DNA from: Peptoniphilus sp. GNH
GTDB lineage: Bacteria; Bacillota; Clostridia; Tissierellales; Peptoniphilaceae
Length of the DNA stretch: 64,000 nucleotides
Assembly (NCBI GenBank): GCA_021307325.1
Contig: CP089931.1
Span: 334,979 to 398,978, forward strand
Reading direction: 5' to 3'
Part shown: positions 41,264-49,857 of the stretch, in pieces
Position numbering within the stretch: the stretch's first letter is position 1
Layout of the letters: the number at the start of each line of letters is the position of its first letter
Translations under genes and position numbers: made by a program
The notes under the pieces: model-generated
Told to the model about the DNA's origin: nothing
The model's input: only the letters and a program-made list of their open reading frames with translations
The model's database searches: none

Positions 41264-42358
41264 ATGAAACTTGGAATACTAGGACTTCCAAATGTGGGAA
41301 AGTCAACTCTATTTAATGCTTTGACAAAGGCTGGAGCTGAGGCTGCTAATTATCCTTTTGCGACGATAGAACCAAATGTAGGCGTTGTAACAGTGCCTGA
41401 TGAAAGATTAAAAATTCTAAGCGATATAAGTAAGTCTAAAAGAATCTTATATGCAACTATAGAATTTTTCGATATTGCAGGTCTAGTAAAGGGTGCTAGC
41501 AAGGGTGAAGGCCTCGGAAATCAATTTTTATCTAATATAAGAGAGGTTGATGCCTTAGTACATGTTGTCAGATGTTTCGATGACGAAAATATAATTCATG
41601 TGGATGGCTCTGTTGATCCCCTAAGAGATATAGAAGTAATAAATCTGGAGCTAATTTTTTCTGATCTTGAACAGATTGAAAAGAGATTAGATAGAATAAG
41701 AAAACAAGCCAAAGCTGATAAATCTTTGTCAGCTGAGCTCGCTCTTCTAGAAAGAATAAAACAAAGTTTAGAAGAAGGCAAGCCAGCCAGAACAGTGGAA
41801 ATGGATGATAATGAAAAGAAGATTATAAAAAATTATCAGCTTTTGAGTCTAAAACCTGTAATATATTGTGCAAATGTTGATGAGGAATCTTTAAAAGATG
41901 ATGGCAATTCCAATCCGTATGTTCAACAAGTAAGAGAGTTTGCAAGCTCACACGGAGATGAAATTGTTGTAATAAATGCTGAATTAGAGTCTGAAATCGC
42001 AGGTTTTGAAGATGATGAAAAAGCGATGTTTTTAGAGGAGATGGGAGTAAGTGCTTCTGGTCTAGATAAACTTATAAAATCTTCCTATTCCCTTCTAGGC
42101 TTAATAAGTTTCCTTACAACGGGAGAACAAGAAACCAGAGCATGGACTATAAGAGATGGAGCAAAAGCTCCTGAAGCAGCTGGCAAAATCCATTCAGATA
42201 TTGAAAGAGGATTTATTAAGGCGGATATAATATCCTATGAAAATTTAAAGGATGTTGGCTCAATGGTAAAAGCCAGAGAACAAGGTCTTGTTAGAAGTGA
42301 AGGTAAAGAATATATAATGAAAGATGGAGATGTAGTCTTGTTTAAATTTAATGTATAA
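41264..42358 (+). CDS. ychF: Redox-regulated ATPase/GTPase YchF (Obg family)
   Basis: A 364-residue P-loop protein that binds the ribosome and prefers ATP over GTP. G1 is GLPNVGKST at residues 7-15, followed by PFATIEPNVGVV (G2), DIAGLVKGASKGEGLGN (G3) and the changed G4 that explains ATP preference. A coiled coil (about 130-200) and a C-terminal TGS domain with TTGEQETRAWT and the FIKADIISYENL segment complete the family layout. It is a monocistronic gene between a leftward operon and its own terminator at 42361. An AAAAGGTGA site precedes the ATG. Confidence 0.96.
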   Translation: MKLGILGLPNVGKSTLFNALTKAGAEAANYPFATIEPNVGVVTVPDERLKILSDISKSKRILYATIEFFDIAGLVKGASKGEGLGNQFLSNIREVDALVHVVRCFDDENIIHVDGSVDPLRDIEVINLELIFSDLEQIEKRLDRIRKQAKADKSLSAELALLERIKQSLEEGKPARTVEMDDNEKKIIKNYQLLSLKPVIYCANVDEESLKDDGNSNPYVQQVREFASSHGDEIVVINAELESEIAGFEDDEKAMFLEEMGVSASGLDKLIKSSYSLLGLISFLTTGEQETRAWTIRDGAKAPEAAGKIHSDIERGFIKADIISYENLKDVGSMVKAREQGLVRSEGKEYIMKDGDVVLFKFNV

Positions 42359-42360
42359 AA

Positions 42361-42387
42361 TAGGCTTCCCATATGGGAAGCTATTTT
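42361..42387 (+). terminator. Intrinsic terminator after ychF
   Basis: The palindrome GCTTCCCATATGGGAAGC (42364-42381), extended by TA pairs across one bulged G, is followed by five T. Confidence 0.9.
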
Positions 42388-42433
42388 TATAAGTTTTTAA
42401 TGTATATTTCGTAACTTGATTGTAAACAATAAT

Positions 42434-42453
42434 ATATCATTTCGTGATATAGT
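42434..42453 (+). promoter_or_regulatory. Extended -10 with inverted repeat before the DUF4230 gene
   Basis: ATATCA (42434-42439) and TGATAT (42445-42450) form an inverted repeat that overlaps an extended -10, TGATATAGT (42445-42453). No good -35 is present. The repeat could be an operator or may be chance in A/T-rich sequence. Confidence 0.4.
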
Positions 42454-42483
42454 TTGATGAAATGTAATACGAAAGGAGTAGAA

Positions 42484-43086
42484 ATGAAAACAACAAGAAA
42501 TATATTTTTATCTTTGCTTTTGCTAGTTATACTTCTATTTTCTGCATATTTTCTTGGCAAAAAAGTTGGAGCAATTCAGGAAAAGCCAAAAATAACATCT
42601 GAAGCTTTACAAGAACAAATAGAAAGAGTAAAAGAGCTTACAACAAGCAAATACCACTATACAAATATGGCGGCATTTGAAAACCAGAGTGAACTTTATG
42701 GCATAAAGATACCATTGACTCAAAAAAAGTTTATCCTGTCATATGATGGGATGATTTTTGCCGGCTTAGATCTTTCGGATGTTGACATAAATTACAATAG
42801 TGAAAAAATCGTAGTTAGTCTTCCTAAAATAAAGATTCTTGCTCATGAGATAGATGACAATTCAATAAAAATATTTGATGAAAAATCTTCTATATTTAAT
42901 CCTATAAAAATTTTAGATTATTCAAATTTGCATAATGATCAAAAAAAGCTTATGGAAGAAAAGGCAATAGCGAGGGGTTTATTTGAAGAAGCGGATAAAA
43001 ATGCCAAATCAGTAATAAAAGAAGTTTTGCTCTTAAACTTTGAAGAGGAAAATAAACCTGATGTCATTTTTATCGATAAAGAATAG
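42484..43086 (+). CDS. DUF4230-type membrane-anchored protein
   Basis: The start is ATG 42484 after AAAGGAGT; an earlier in-frame ATG would lie in the promoter. The 200-residue protein has one N-terminal transmembrane helix (IFLSLLLLVILLFSAYFLG, residues 7-25) and an extracytoplasmic domain with KFILSYDGMIFAGLDLSDVD, IVVSLPKIKILAHEID and FDEKSSIFNPIKI, which are marks of the DUF4230 family. These proteins are widespread in Firmicutes with unknown function; the domain resembles some membrane-associated assembly factors. It is transcribed alone and converges on telA at a bidirectional terminator. Confidence 0.82.
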   Translation: MKTTRNIFLSLLLLVILLFSAYFLGKKVGAIQEKPKITSEALQEQIERVKELTTSKYHYTNMAAFENQSELYGIKIPLTQKKFILSYDGMIFAGLDLSDVDINYNSEKIVVSLPKIKILAHEIDDNSIKIFDEKSSIFNPIKILDYSNLHNDQKKLMEEKAIARGLFEEADKNAKSVIKEVLLLNFEEENKPDVIFIDKE

Positions 43087-43093
43087 GAACATA

Positions 43094-43136
43094 AAAAATA
43101 CTTTATCAATCGTCTGTTGATAAAGTATTTTTTTAT
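43094..43136. terminator. Bidirectional intrinsic terminator between convergent genes
   Basis: AATACTTTATCAA (43097-43109) pairs perfectly with 43117-43129 around TCGTCTG. T-runs occur on both strands. It marks the last + to - switch in gene direction in the window. Confidence 0.92.
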
Positions 43137-43144
43137 TTTTAGAA

Positions 43145-44263
43145 TTATTTTTCTTTAGCTATTCTTATTAGATTCTCCTTTAGTTCAGATTCAAGTTTTT
43201 GAATTTGAATTGTGGCTTCCCTTCTTCTCTTAAGACCTTCCTCTTGTATGTCTTTTACTTCTTTTAGGGCAGATATTAGCTTATCATTGGTATATTTAAT
43301 AGTATCTACATCGATTATGGACTCTTCCGAGGCTCTTGTAGTTGCTAAGGTTGAGTCGTGCAAGGCATCAGCGTTTTTCTTTAAGAGATCATTTGTAAGA
43401 TCTGTTACTGCTTTTTGTGCCTTGGCAGCTTGAGATGTGTGAAGAGCTCCCAAAGCTAAAACCATTTGCGATTTCCAAAGAGGGATGGTATTTATTATCG
43501 TAGATTGAATTTTTTCTACCATCAGAGTGTTTCCGCCTTGGATCATGCGAATTTGAGGTGCCATTTGCAAGGATACCATTCTAGTCAAATCCAAATCATG
43601 CAATTTTTTTTCGAATCTGTGGATAGAGTCTCTCAAATCTCTTGCCTCTTGAATCTTTGCAGGAGAATTTGATTTTAAAGCTTCTTCTTCCAGTTTAGGA
43701 AGATCGATATTTTTTGATTCTTCTAATTTTTTTTCGCCTGCCATTATATACATTGAAAGTTCTTTATAGTATGATGCGTTTAAATCATACATCTGATCCA
43801 TTGTGGCTATGTCCTTCATCAACCTTATTTGATGTTCTTCAAGGTTTTTAGATATAGACTCCACATTTTTTTCGACTGCGGCATATTTTGTATTGACCTC
43901 TCTTAGTTTGTTGGAAGTCTTTTTAAATATTTTTAATATACCTCCATCTTTTTCATCTATATCAAATGATTTAAGTTCGTTTACGACAGATCCCAAAAGC
44001 TTGCCGACTTCCCCAAGATCTTTTGTCTTTACTTGGCTAAGTGTTTTCTCTGAAAAAGACGCTATTTGGCTTTGGGCCCCTGAACCATATTCTAGAATTT
44101 GATTAGTTTTAGAAAGATCTATTTGTTTTGAAAAATTTTCTATCATCTTTAATTCGTCAGAAGTTAAATTTAAATTCTGAGATACATTTTCTTCTGAATC
44201 TTGTTCGAATTTTACAACTTCCGCTTCTTCATTTTGAAAACTGAGCTTTATTTCTCTATCCAT
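43145..44263 (-). CDS. telA: TelA family (toxic anion resistance-type) protein
   Basis: A 372-residue, highly helical cytosolic protein rich in Lys, Glu and Leu with heptad patterns. Family markers are FSEKTLSQVKTKDLGEVGKLL (residues about 70-90), KYAAVEKNVESISKNLEEHQ, MDQMYDLNASYYKELSMYI and the conserved LQMAPQIRMIQGGNTLMVEK. TelA was named for tellurite resistance on a plasmid, but chromosomal copies in Firmicutes (YaaN) are paired with XpaC and linked to envelope stress or cell-wall antibiotic tolerance. Its start lies inside the end of xpaC with a 16-base overlap, so the two are made together. Confidence 0.9.
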   Translation of the reverse strand: MDREIKLSFQNEEAEVVKFEQDSEENVSQNLNLTSDELKMIENFSKQIDLSKTNQILEYGSGAQSQIASFSEKTLSQVKTKDLGEVGKLLGSVVNELKSFDIDEKDGGILKIFKKTSNKLREVNTKYAAVEKNVESISKNLEEHQIRLMKDIATMDQMYDLNASYYKELSMYIMAGEKKLEESKNIDLPKLEEEALKSNSPAKIQEARDLRDSIHRFEKKLHDLDLTRMVSLQMAPQIRMIQGGNTLMVEKIQSTIINTIPLWKSQMVLALGALHTSQAAKAQKAVTDLTNDLLKKNADALHDSTLATTRASEESIIDVDTIKYTNDKLISALKEVKDIQEEGLKRRREATIQIQKLESELKENLIRIAKEK

Positions 44264-45342
44264 TGTTTGTTTTCCTCCTTAAGTAAGCCATCCTGTCTTA
44301 GCATTTGCTCTAATACAGATATATTAGCCTTAGTATCTATAACTAAATCTTGTTGAATATTTGCTATTAAGGAATTAAATCCTTCTTTTATAGTGTTAAG
44401 GGCCTTAGAGATTCCTGCTCTTGCCTTTTGAGAATCTGTTGTTTCACTTTTCATAAAATCCTTGTAACGATTTAACAAGGCAACTGTCGTAGGAAGATAA
44501 TAACTTGAAAATTTTCTAAGTTCAGGCTCCACCTCAGGATGGTTTTTGCCATATTCTAAGATTACATTTACAATTCCTATGATTTTGTCAACTTGAAGCT
44601 TGACATCTTCGGGAAGCCCCTCCCTTTCATCTTGAAGTTTTTTCATATAAAGAGGTATCTCGGCTATACCCTTTGCATTTTCTGGAATCTCTCCACTTAT
44701 GTCATTATCTTCATGGATTTCATTGCTAAGCCCTTTTTTGTAATTTTTATAAGCTTCATAGCTTTTTATATCAAGAATAAAAATTTGATTGTCTTCTACT
44801 AACCGACCCTCTTTTAGAGCATCTTTCTTTATATAGTGTAAGATATCAGAAACAACCGTCTTTTCATCGACAGACGCCGCTAAAGCGAGTTCATTAATCA
44901 AAGCAACAGTTCCACTGCCAAGTTCTCTTAGGTATCTTTTAATTCTTGTCTCTCTAGCTCTTATTCTTTTATAGAAATAAAAACAAAAAAATGTAGCTAG
45001 ACTACTAAGGATTAGCATAAATAAATAATACAATTCAAATAAGGATAAAAAATTTATTAAAAATACTATATCGCCAGAAAAAAATATAACTAGCAAAAAT
45101 CTGAATAGATTCTTGTAGGAAGAAAATATTTTTTTTCGATCAACAAGATTTGGATTGTCAACAGGATATAATTTTTTATTTTCAGTTTTAAAAATTTTGC
45201 TTATATTTTTTATACCTTTTTTGCTGGCATCTATAAAATACGTAATTGTATCTTCTATATCCTTGCTCAAATCTCCATAATCATCTTTGTTTAGTATGTT
45301 ATTTAAAGCACTTATGAAGCTTTTGTCTTTATTCTCAGTCAT
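44248..45342 (-). CDS. xpaC: XpaC family (5-bromo-4-chloroindolyl phosphate hydrolysis) membrane protein
   Basis: The start is ATG 45342 (MTENKDKSF), seven bases after GAGGTG. The open frame reaches 45360, but its first codons overlap the -10 box, so that start cannot be used. The 364-residue protein has a pair of transmembrane helices (about residues 80-120; LLVIFFSGDIVFLINFL and YYLFMLILSSLATFFCF) followed by a cytosolic basic stretch, KRIRARETRIKRYL, and a long helical C-terminal region. XpaC homologs were noted for indolyl-phosphate hydrolysis in Bacillus but are better seen as membrane partners of TelA. Operon with telA by overlap. Confidence 0.85.
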   Translation of the reverse strand: MTENKDKSFISALNNILNKDDYGDLSKDIEDTITYFIDASKKGIKNISKIFKTENKKLYPVDNPNLVDRKKIFSSYKNLFRFLLVIFFSGDIVFLINFLSLFELYYLFMLILSSLATFFCFYFYKRIRARETRIKRYLRELGSGTVALINELALAASVDEKTVVSDILHYIKKDALKEGRLVEDNQIFILDIKSYEAYKNYKKGLSNEIHEDNDISGEIPENAKGIAEIPLYMKKLQDEREGLPEDVKLQVDKIIGIVNVILEYGKNHPEVEPELRKFSSYYLPTTVALLNRYKDFMKSETTDSQKARAGISKALNTIKEGFNSLIANIQQDLVIDTKANISVLEQMLRQDGLLKEENKQWIEK

Positions 45343-45358
45343 AATACACCTCATAAAC

Positions 45359-45364
45359 ATTATA
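45359..45364 (-). promoter_or_regulatory. -10 element for xpaC-telA
   Basis: TATAAT on the - strand, about 17 bases before the ATG at 45342. The corresponding -35 is not clear. It helps to decide the xpaC start. Confidence 0.4.
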
Positions 45365-45398
45365 CCCTAAAAATTATTTCAAAAAGTTAAGAATTGAT

Positions 45399-45422
45399 AA
45401 AAAAAGACGTCTTAGACGTCTT
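45399..45422 (-). terminator. Intrinsic terminator after potD
   Basis: Read leftward, AAGACG and CGTCTT (45404-45422) form a stem around a 7-base loop, followed by five T. It lies 8 bases beyond the potD stop. Confidence 0.85.
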
Positions 45423-45429
45423 AATTATT

Positions 45430-46473
45430 TTATTTCATTGTAGCTATTACCTCTGTCCATATTCTATCGTAAATTGGCAAAATTTCAGGTATATTCTTGT
45501 AAACTTCCATTTTTTTTAAGTCGTCCCTCGATGGATATATTACTTTAGAATCTCTCAATTCAGGCCTTAAAAGTTCTCTAGTTTTAATAACTGGAGATGT
45601 ATATCCTACGCAATACTCAGTATTTATAGCTGAAATTTCGGGTCTTAGCATGAAATTAATAAATTTCTCAGCCAAGTCCTTATTTTTTGCATTTTTAGGA
45701 ATAGCGAACGAATCATACCAAAGGTTTGTCCCCTCTTTGGGAATTACATAGTCCAAATTTTTATTTTCTTCCATCATCATAAGTGCATCGCCAGAGTACA
45801 TAAGACCGATTGCAGCATCCTCTTGAACTATTACATCCCGACCCTCGTCAGCTAGATAAGCATATACTAAAGGTTTTTGCTCCATAAGAGCATCTTTTGC
45901 CTCCATAAGAGCAGCCTTGTCCGTTGTATTTACCGAATAACCCTTGTACTTCAGAGCAACAGCTATGGCATCTCTTATTGAGTTATACATGATTATTTTC
46001 CCAACATTTCTTTTGTCCCAAAGGTCTTTAAAGCCACTTACTGGATAATCGATTAGCTTTTTGTTATAAATAATTCCAACAGTACCCCAAAAATATGGTA
46101 TAGAATACTCATTTGTTGGATCAAAATCTGGATTTTTTATATCTTCAAATACGCCTGCGAAATTAGGAACATTTTTGAAGTCTATTTTTTGTATAAGGTT
46201 TTCTGCAATCATCCTCTCTATCATGTAGTCAGATGGGACTATGACATCATAAGAGTCAGATGATTTTTTTACTTTTACATAAAGATCTTCATTTGAAGAG
46301 AAGGTCTCATAAGTTACCTTTACCCCAAATTCTCTTTCAAACATTGTAAGAGTTATAGGATCTATATAGTCTCCCCAGTTATAGACTCTAAGACTGTTTT
46401 GCGTATTTGATTTACAAGAAGTTAAGAGTATAAAGAGGCAAAAAATCATAGCTATTCTAAAAAATCTTTTCAT
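45430..46473 (-). CDS. potD: Spermidine/putrescine ABC transporter substrate-binding lipoprotein PotD
   Basis: A 347-residue lipoprotein. The signal peptide ends in the lipobox LTSC with Cys20 as the lipidated residue. The mature part has the PotD/PotF fold: LRVYNWGDYIDPITLTMFER, FGVKVTYETFSSNEDLY, YDVIVPSDYMIERMI, PYFWGTVGIIYNKK and LWYDSFAIPKNAKNKD. Asp and Trp/Tyr residues in these segments usually bind polyamines. It is the last gene of the XRE-potABCD operon and overlaps potC by four bases. Ligand choice between spermidine and putrescine cannot be decided here. Confidence 0.94.
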   Translation of the reverse strand: MKRFFRIAMIFCLFILLTSCKSNTQNSLRVYNWGDYIDPITLTMFEREFGVKVTYETFSSNEDLYVKVKKSSDSYDVIVPSDYMIERMIAENLIQKIDFKNVPNFAGVFEDIKNPDFDPTNEYSIPYFWGTVGIIYNKKLIDYPVSGFKDLWDKRNVGKIIMYNSIRDAIAVALKYKGYSVNTTDKAALMEAKDALMEQKPLVYAYLADEGRDVIVQEDAAIGLMYSGDALMMMEENKNLDYVIPKEGTNLWYDSFAIPKNAKNKDLAEKFINFMLRPEISAINTEYCVGYTSPVIKTRELLRPELRDSKVIYPSRDDLKKMEVYKNIPEILPIYDRIWTEVIATMK

Positions 46474-47270
46474 TTTAGCCTCCTAGACTTGGCACTTGTA
46501 AAAGTTCTCTTGTTAATAATCAACAAAAGGCACAGTAAAACAGCAAACATTATTGTGGATAATGCATTTATTGAAGGATTGATACCCTTTTTTGCCATTG
46601 AGTAGATTGTTATGGAAAGATTTGACACACCTTGTCCCGTTGTAAAAAAGCTAACCACAAAATCATCTATCGAGAGTGTGAATGCCATAAGAGCTCCTGT
46701 TATAATCCCAGGTTTTATCTGAGGTATTATAACATGCCTAATTGCATACCAAGGCTTTGCCCCCAGATCCATTGCTGCTTCTACCATATTCTTATCAAGC
46801 TGATAGAGCTTTGGCATAATAGATAAAATAACATATGGTATGCAAAATACTATGTGAGAAATTGCAAGACTTGTAAATCCCAAGTCGAATGAAAAGAAAG
46901 CAAACAAACCCATTAAAGCTACGGCTGTCACTATATCTGGATTTAAAACCGGTAGATAATTTATATCTAATATGGAATTTTTTATAAATCCTTTTTTCAT
47001 ATAAAAAATACCAATTGATGCCAAGGTACCTATAAAAGTTGACACCAAAGTTGCGATTAGGGCGATTACCATAGTCGTGTAGAGAGATTTTAATATTATT
47101 GGATCATATAAAAGCTCTCTATACCATCTAAGTGTAAATCCTGACCAGGCACCTCTTATCTTAGAGTCATTAAATGAAAATACTATAAGCACTGCTATGG
47201 GGGCATAAAGAAAAATAAAAATCAGCACCATATAAAAATCTTTAATGAAATTTTTGATTCCTTTTACCAT
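46470..47270 (-). CDS. potC: Spermidine/putrescine ABC transporter permease PotC
   Basis: A 266-residue inner-membrane permease with six hydrophobic segments, the first at about residues 10-32 (YMVLIFIFLYAPIAVLIVF). The ATPase-contacting EAA loop is EAAMDLGAKPWYAIRHVIIP. The N-terminal SFNDSKI and later TLSIDDFVVSFFTTGQG segments are typical of PotC. It pairs with PotB to form the transmembrane pore. The gene overlaps potB by seven bases and potD by four, so subunit production is coupled. Length and order match canonical potABCD. Confidence 0.94.
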   Translation of the reverse strand: MVKGIKNFIKDFYMVLIFIFLYAPIAVLIVFSFNDSKIRGAWSGFTLRWYRELLYDPIILKSLYTTMVIALIATLVSTFIGTLASIGIFYMKKGFIKNSILDINYLPVLNPDIVTAVALMGLFAFFSFDLGFTSLAISHIVFCIPYVILSIMPKLYQLDKNMVEAAMDLGAKPWYAIRHVIIPQIKPGIITGALMAFTLSIDDFVVSFFTTGQGVSNLSITIYSMAKKGINPSINALSTIMFAVLLCLLLIINKRTFTSAKSRRLK

Positions 47271-48094
47271 AAGCCGCCTCCAGACTTACCCGAATCCTTG
47301 TTAGTTGCCCTTGAGAGCAAGAGTACAAACAGCATAATCAAAATTAAAATAAGCGAGATAGCAGAGCCATAACCCCAATCACCAGTAAAGGTGAACTGTT
47401 GTTCGATTAAATTTCCAATAAGATAGAACTTATTGCCTCCCAAAAGTGACGGTATTACAAATGTAGATATAGCAGGAATAAATACCATGGTAAGACCTGT
47501 ATATACTCCAGGAAGCGACAAAGGAAAGATGACCTTAGTGAAAACTTGCCTCTTATTAGCGCCAAGATCTTTGGCTGCCTCTATTAGAGAATTGTCCATC
47601 TTTAATAAAACAGAGTATATAGGCAAAACCATAAATGGCAAAAAGTTATATACCATGCCCAATAAAACGGCCTTTAAATTGTACATCAAGTCCAGGTGGA
47701 CTCCGAATACTCCTAAAAACTTATTGAGAAGACCATTGTTACCAAGAAGGGTAAACCATGCATAAGTTCTCAATAAAAAATTCATCCACATAGGAACTAC
47801 AAAAAGTAAAATTAGAATATTTCTCTTCGACTCATCCATTTGTGAAATAAAATAGGCTATTGGGTACCCTACCAAAAAGCAAAGTAGTGTCGATAAGACT
47901 GAAATACCTATTGAAACCAAAAGTATTTTTAGATAAATAGGCTCAAAAAATCTTTTATAATTTTCTAGTGTAAAAGAAAATTCTGACAACCCTTCTGCCC
48001 CGTTTGCATTAATGGAATAAAAAAGCACCAATATCAAAGGAAAAACTATAAAAAGTAAGGCCCAAATATAATAAGCATATCCAAATTTTTTCAT
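47264..48094 (-). CDS. potB: Spermidine/putrescine ABC transporter permease PotB
   Basis: A 276-residue permease with six transmembrane helices, the first near residues 8-28 ([20 protein letters not shown]). The EAA loop reads [20 protein letters not shown] and is followed by [17 protein letters not shown]. Other PotB-like marks are [19 protein letters not shown] and IGNLIEQQF near the end. It lies between potA and potC with overlaps at both ends (ATGA with potA). Together with PotC it forms the polyamine import channel driven by PotA. Confidence 0.94.
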   Translation of the reverse strand: MKKFGYAYYIWALLFIVFPLILVLFYSINANGAEGLSEFSFTLENYKRFFEPIYLKILLVSIGISVLSTLLCFLVGYPIAYFISQMDESKRNILILLFVVPMWMNFLLRTYAWFTLLGNNGLLNKFLGVFGVHLDLMYNLKAVLLGMVYNFLPFMVLPIYSVLLKMDNSLIEAAKDLGANKRQVFTKVIFPLSLPGVYTGLTMVFIPAISTFVIPSLLGGNKFYLIGNLIEQQFTFTGDWGYGSAISLILILIMLFVLLLSRATNKDSGKSGGGLW

Positions 48095-49137
48095 ATACCT
48101 TCCCTCGCATTCATGACATGAATATTGTCAGGAGCGATATAAATGCCTACTTCTTGATCTACATCTTTTTTTGTAGTGGATTGAACAATCCACTCTACCC
48201 CATTTACATCTACAATCATTTCGTAATGAACACCCTTAAAAACAAGACTTGTGACAAAACCTGTGAGTATTCCATCACTCACAGAAACAAGCTCAACGTC
48301 TTCTGGTCTTATTACAACTTCAACATCGGCCTCTTCTTCAAACCCCTTATCGACGCATTTGAATTCTGCCCCTTCAAACTCTACAAGATAATCTTTTCTC
48401 ATTATTCCAGGCAAAATATTGCTTTGACCTATAAAATTTGCTACAAAGGCATTTTTGGGCTCATTATAAATATCGATAGGACTTCCGATTTGTTGGATTA
48501 TCCCTTCATTTAATACAACAACCTTATCACTCATTGTTAGTGCTTCTTCTTGGTCGTGAGTTACATATATAAAAGTCAACTCTGTGGCTTGTTGTATTTT
48601 CTTTAATTCAACCTGCATCTCTTTTCTAAGTTTCAAATCTAAAGCTCCCAAAGGCTCGTCTAAAAGTAAGACCTTGGGTTTATTAACAAGGGCTCTAGCT
48701 ATGGCAATCCTTTGTTGTTGACCTCCGGAAAGAGAATCAATTGATCTATTCTCAAAACCTCTAAGGTTTACAAGAGATAATACCTCTCTTACATTTTTTA
48801 CAATGTCAAGCTTGTCCATTTTTTGAATTTTTAAGCCAAAGGCGATATTTTCAAACACATTCATATGTGGAAAAAGAGCATATTTTTGAAATACAGTATT
48901 TACTTGCCTATGATATGGAGGTAAATCCGTAACCTTTTTAGAATCAAAATAGACATCTCCCTTATCAGGATATTCAAACCCCCCTATTATTCTAAGCGTA
49001 GTTGTCTTTCCACATCCACTAGGTCCCAAAAGTGTCAAGAACTCACAGTGTTTAACACTTAAATTCAATTCATCTAAAATTAAATTTTCACCATAAGATT
49101 TTGAAATATTCACCAAATCCAATACATTATTTGTCAT
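48091..49137 (-). CDS. potA: Spermidine/putrescine ABC transporter ATPase PotA
   Basis: A 348-residue ATPase with intact motifs: Walker [10 protein letters not shown] at residues 38-46, the Q-loop in [13 protein letters not shown], signature LSGGQQQR, Walker [13 protein letters not shown] and switch His in YVTHDQEEA. The C-terminal TOBE domain (from about residue 235) holds [14 protein letters not shown]. These full motifs contrast with the degenerate ATPase at 40178. The ATG follows GGGGGA, 15 bases after the regulator gene, so both come from the promoter at 49744. Confidence 0.95.
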   Translation of the reverse strand: MTNNVLDLVNISKSYGENLILDELNLSVKHCEFLTLLGPSGCGKTTTLRIIGGFEYPDKGDVYFDSKKVTDLPPYHRQVNTVFQKYALFPHMNVFENIAFGLKIQKMDKLDIVKNVREVLSLVNLRGFENRSIDSLSGGQQQRIAIARALVNKPKVLLLDEPLGALDLKLRKEMQVELKKIQQATELTFIYVTHDQEEALTMSDKVVVLNEGIIQQIGSPIDIYNEPKNAFVANFIGQSNILPGIMRKDYLVEFEGAEFKCVDKGFEEEADVEVVIRPEDVELVSVSDGILTGFVTSLVFKGVHYEMIVDVNGVEWIVQSTTKKDVDQEVGIYIAPDNIHVMNAREGI

Positions 49138-49152
49138 TAACCATCCCCCTAT

Positions 49153-49695
49153 CTAAAAGTTTGGTGGGTCACAGACCCAAAGTAGAACAGCTCTACTTTT
49201 GCCAATATTTTCAACCCAATGGCTCTGATCTGCAAGCAAATAAAAGCACTCCCCTTGTTTTAGCTTGAATTTGTCTTCGCCATAGTGCAAAATCAAATCT
49301 TCTCCCTCAATTAAATAACCAAAAGCCTCTCCCTCAAAAGGTATGACTGTCTTACTTAGTCCACCTGGCTGCAACTCTAAAATTATTGGCTCCATATTAT
49401 ATCTTTGAGCCTTAGGCACAATCCACTTTACAATATTGCCCATACTTTCATTTTCTGATTCTATGTAATCATCTGGTTTGAAAACAACTTGCCTTCTCCA
49501 CATAGATCTAAAAAATTCTTCAGGCTCTTTTCCTAAAGCATCTAAAATATTAAAAAAAGTAGCAAGAGATGGTGAAGTTAGATTTCTTTCAATTTGTGAA
49601 ATGAAACCTTTCGTAAGCTCAGACCTATCAGCTAGTTCTTCCTGAGTTAAACCAGCTTGTATTCTCAATTCTTTTAATTTTTGACCTATATCCAT
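49153..49695 (-). CDS. XRE-family transcriptional regulator with cupin domain
   Basis: A 180-residue regulator. The helix-turn-helix occupies residues about 3-60 (IGQKLKELRIQAGLTQEELA, TKGFISQIERNLTSPSLAT). A cupin ligand-binding domain follows (about 100-178; LELQPGGLSKTVIPFEGEAF, YLIEGEDLILHYG, QSHWVENIGKSRAVLLWV). Such proteins commonly precede potABCD in Firmicutes and are thought to sense polyamines or related molecules. An inverted repeat just downstream of the promoter -10 is a likely operator, suggesting autorepression. It heads the operon. Confidence 0.9.
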   Translation of the reverse strand: MDIGQKLKELRIQAGLTQEELADRSELTKGFISQIERNLTSPSLATFFNILDALGKEPEEFFRSMWRRQVVFKPDDYIESENESMGNIVKWIVPKAQRYNMEPIILELQPGGLSKTVIPFEGEAFGYLIEGEDLILHYGEDKFKLKQGECFYLLADQSHWVENIGKSRAVLLWVCDPPNF

Positions 49696-49723
49696 GAAAC
49701 ACCTTAATTTATTAAACTTTAAA

Positions 49724-49743
49724 TTTAGTAAACATACACTAAA
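49724..49743 (-). promoter_or_regulatory. Candidate operator of the XRE/cupin regulator
   Basis: The inverted repeat TTTAGT (49724-49729) and ACTAAA (49738-49743) with an 8-base centre lies directly downstream of the -10 box, covering the likely transcription start. The location suits a repressor site. Which protein binds is inferred. Confidence 0.55.
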
Positions 49744-49772
49744 ATTATATATTCCGATTTGTTTAGAGTCAA
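49744..49772 (-). promoter_or_regulatory. Near-consensus sigma-A promoter of the XRE-potABCD operon
   Basis: Read leftward, the -35 is TTGACT (complement of 49767-49772), then 17 bases, then a perfect TATAAT (complement of 49744-49749). It matches 11 of 12 consensus bases, the best promoter in the window. Confidence 0.85.
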
Positions 49773-49808
49773 TAATTAAAATATATAGTACGAATAAAAA
49801 TTAAGCAT

Positions 49809-49841
49809 AAAAAAATCTGCCGATAAGCTCATCTCGGCAGA
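49809..49841 (-). terminator. Intrinsic terminator of the phoH-to-NIF3 transcript
   Basis: TCTGCCGA (49816-49823) pairs perfectly with TCGGCAGA (49834-49841), and leftward it runs into seven T. It lies 17 bases after the NIF3-like stop. Confidence 0.94.
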
Positions 49842-49857
49842 CAAATTAGAATTTTAT

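Noticed and set aside
43145-44263. telA as part of a tellurite-resistance (ter) or mobile element
   Set aside because: No terZDE, plasmid or transposase genes nearby; the TelA-XpaC pair is a common chromosomal arrangement.
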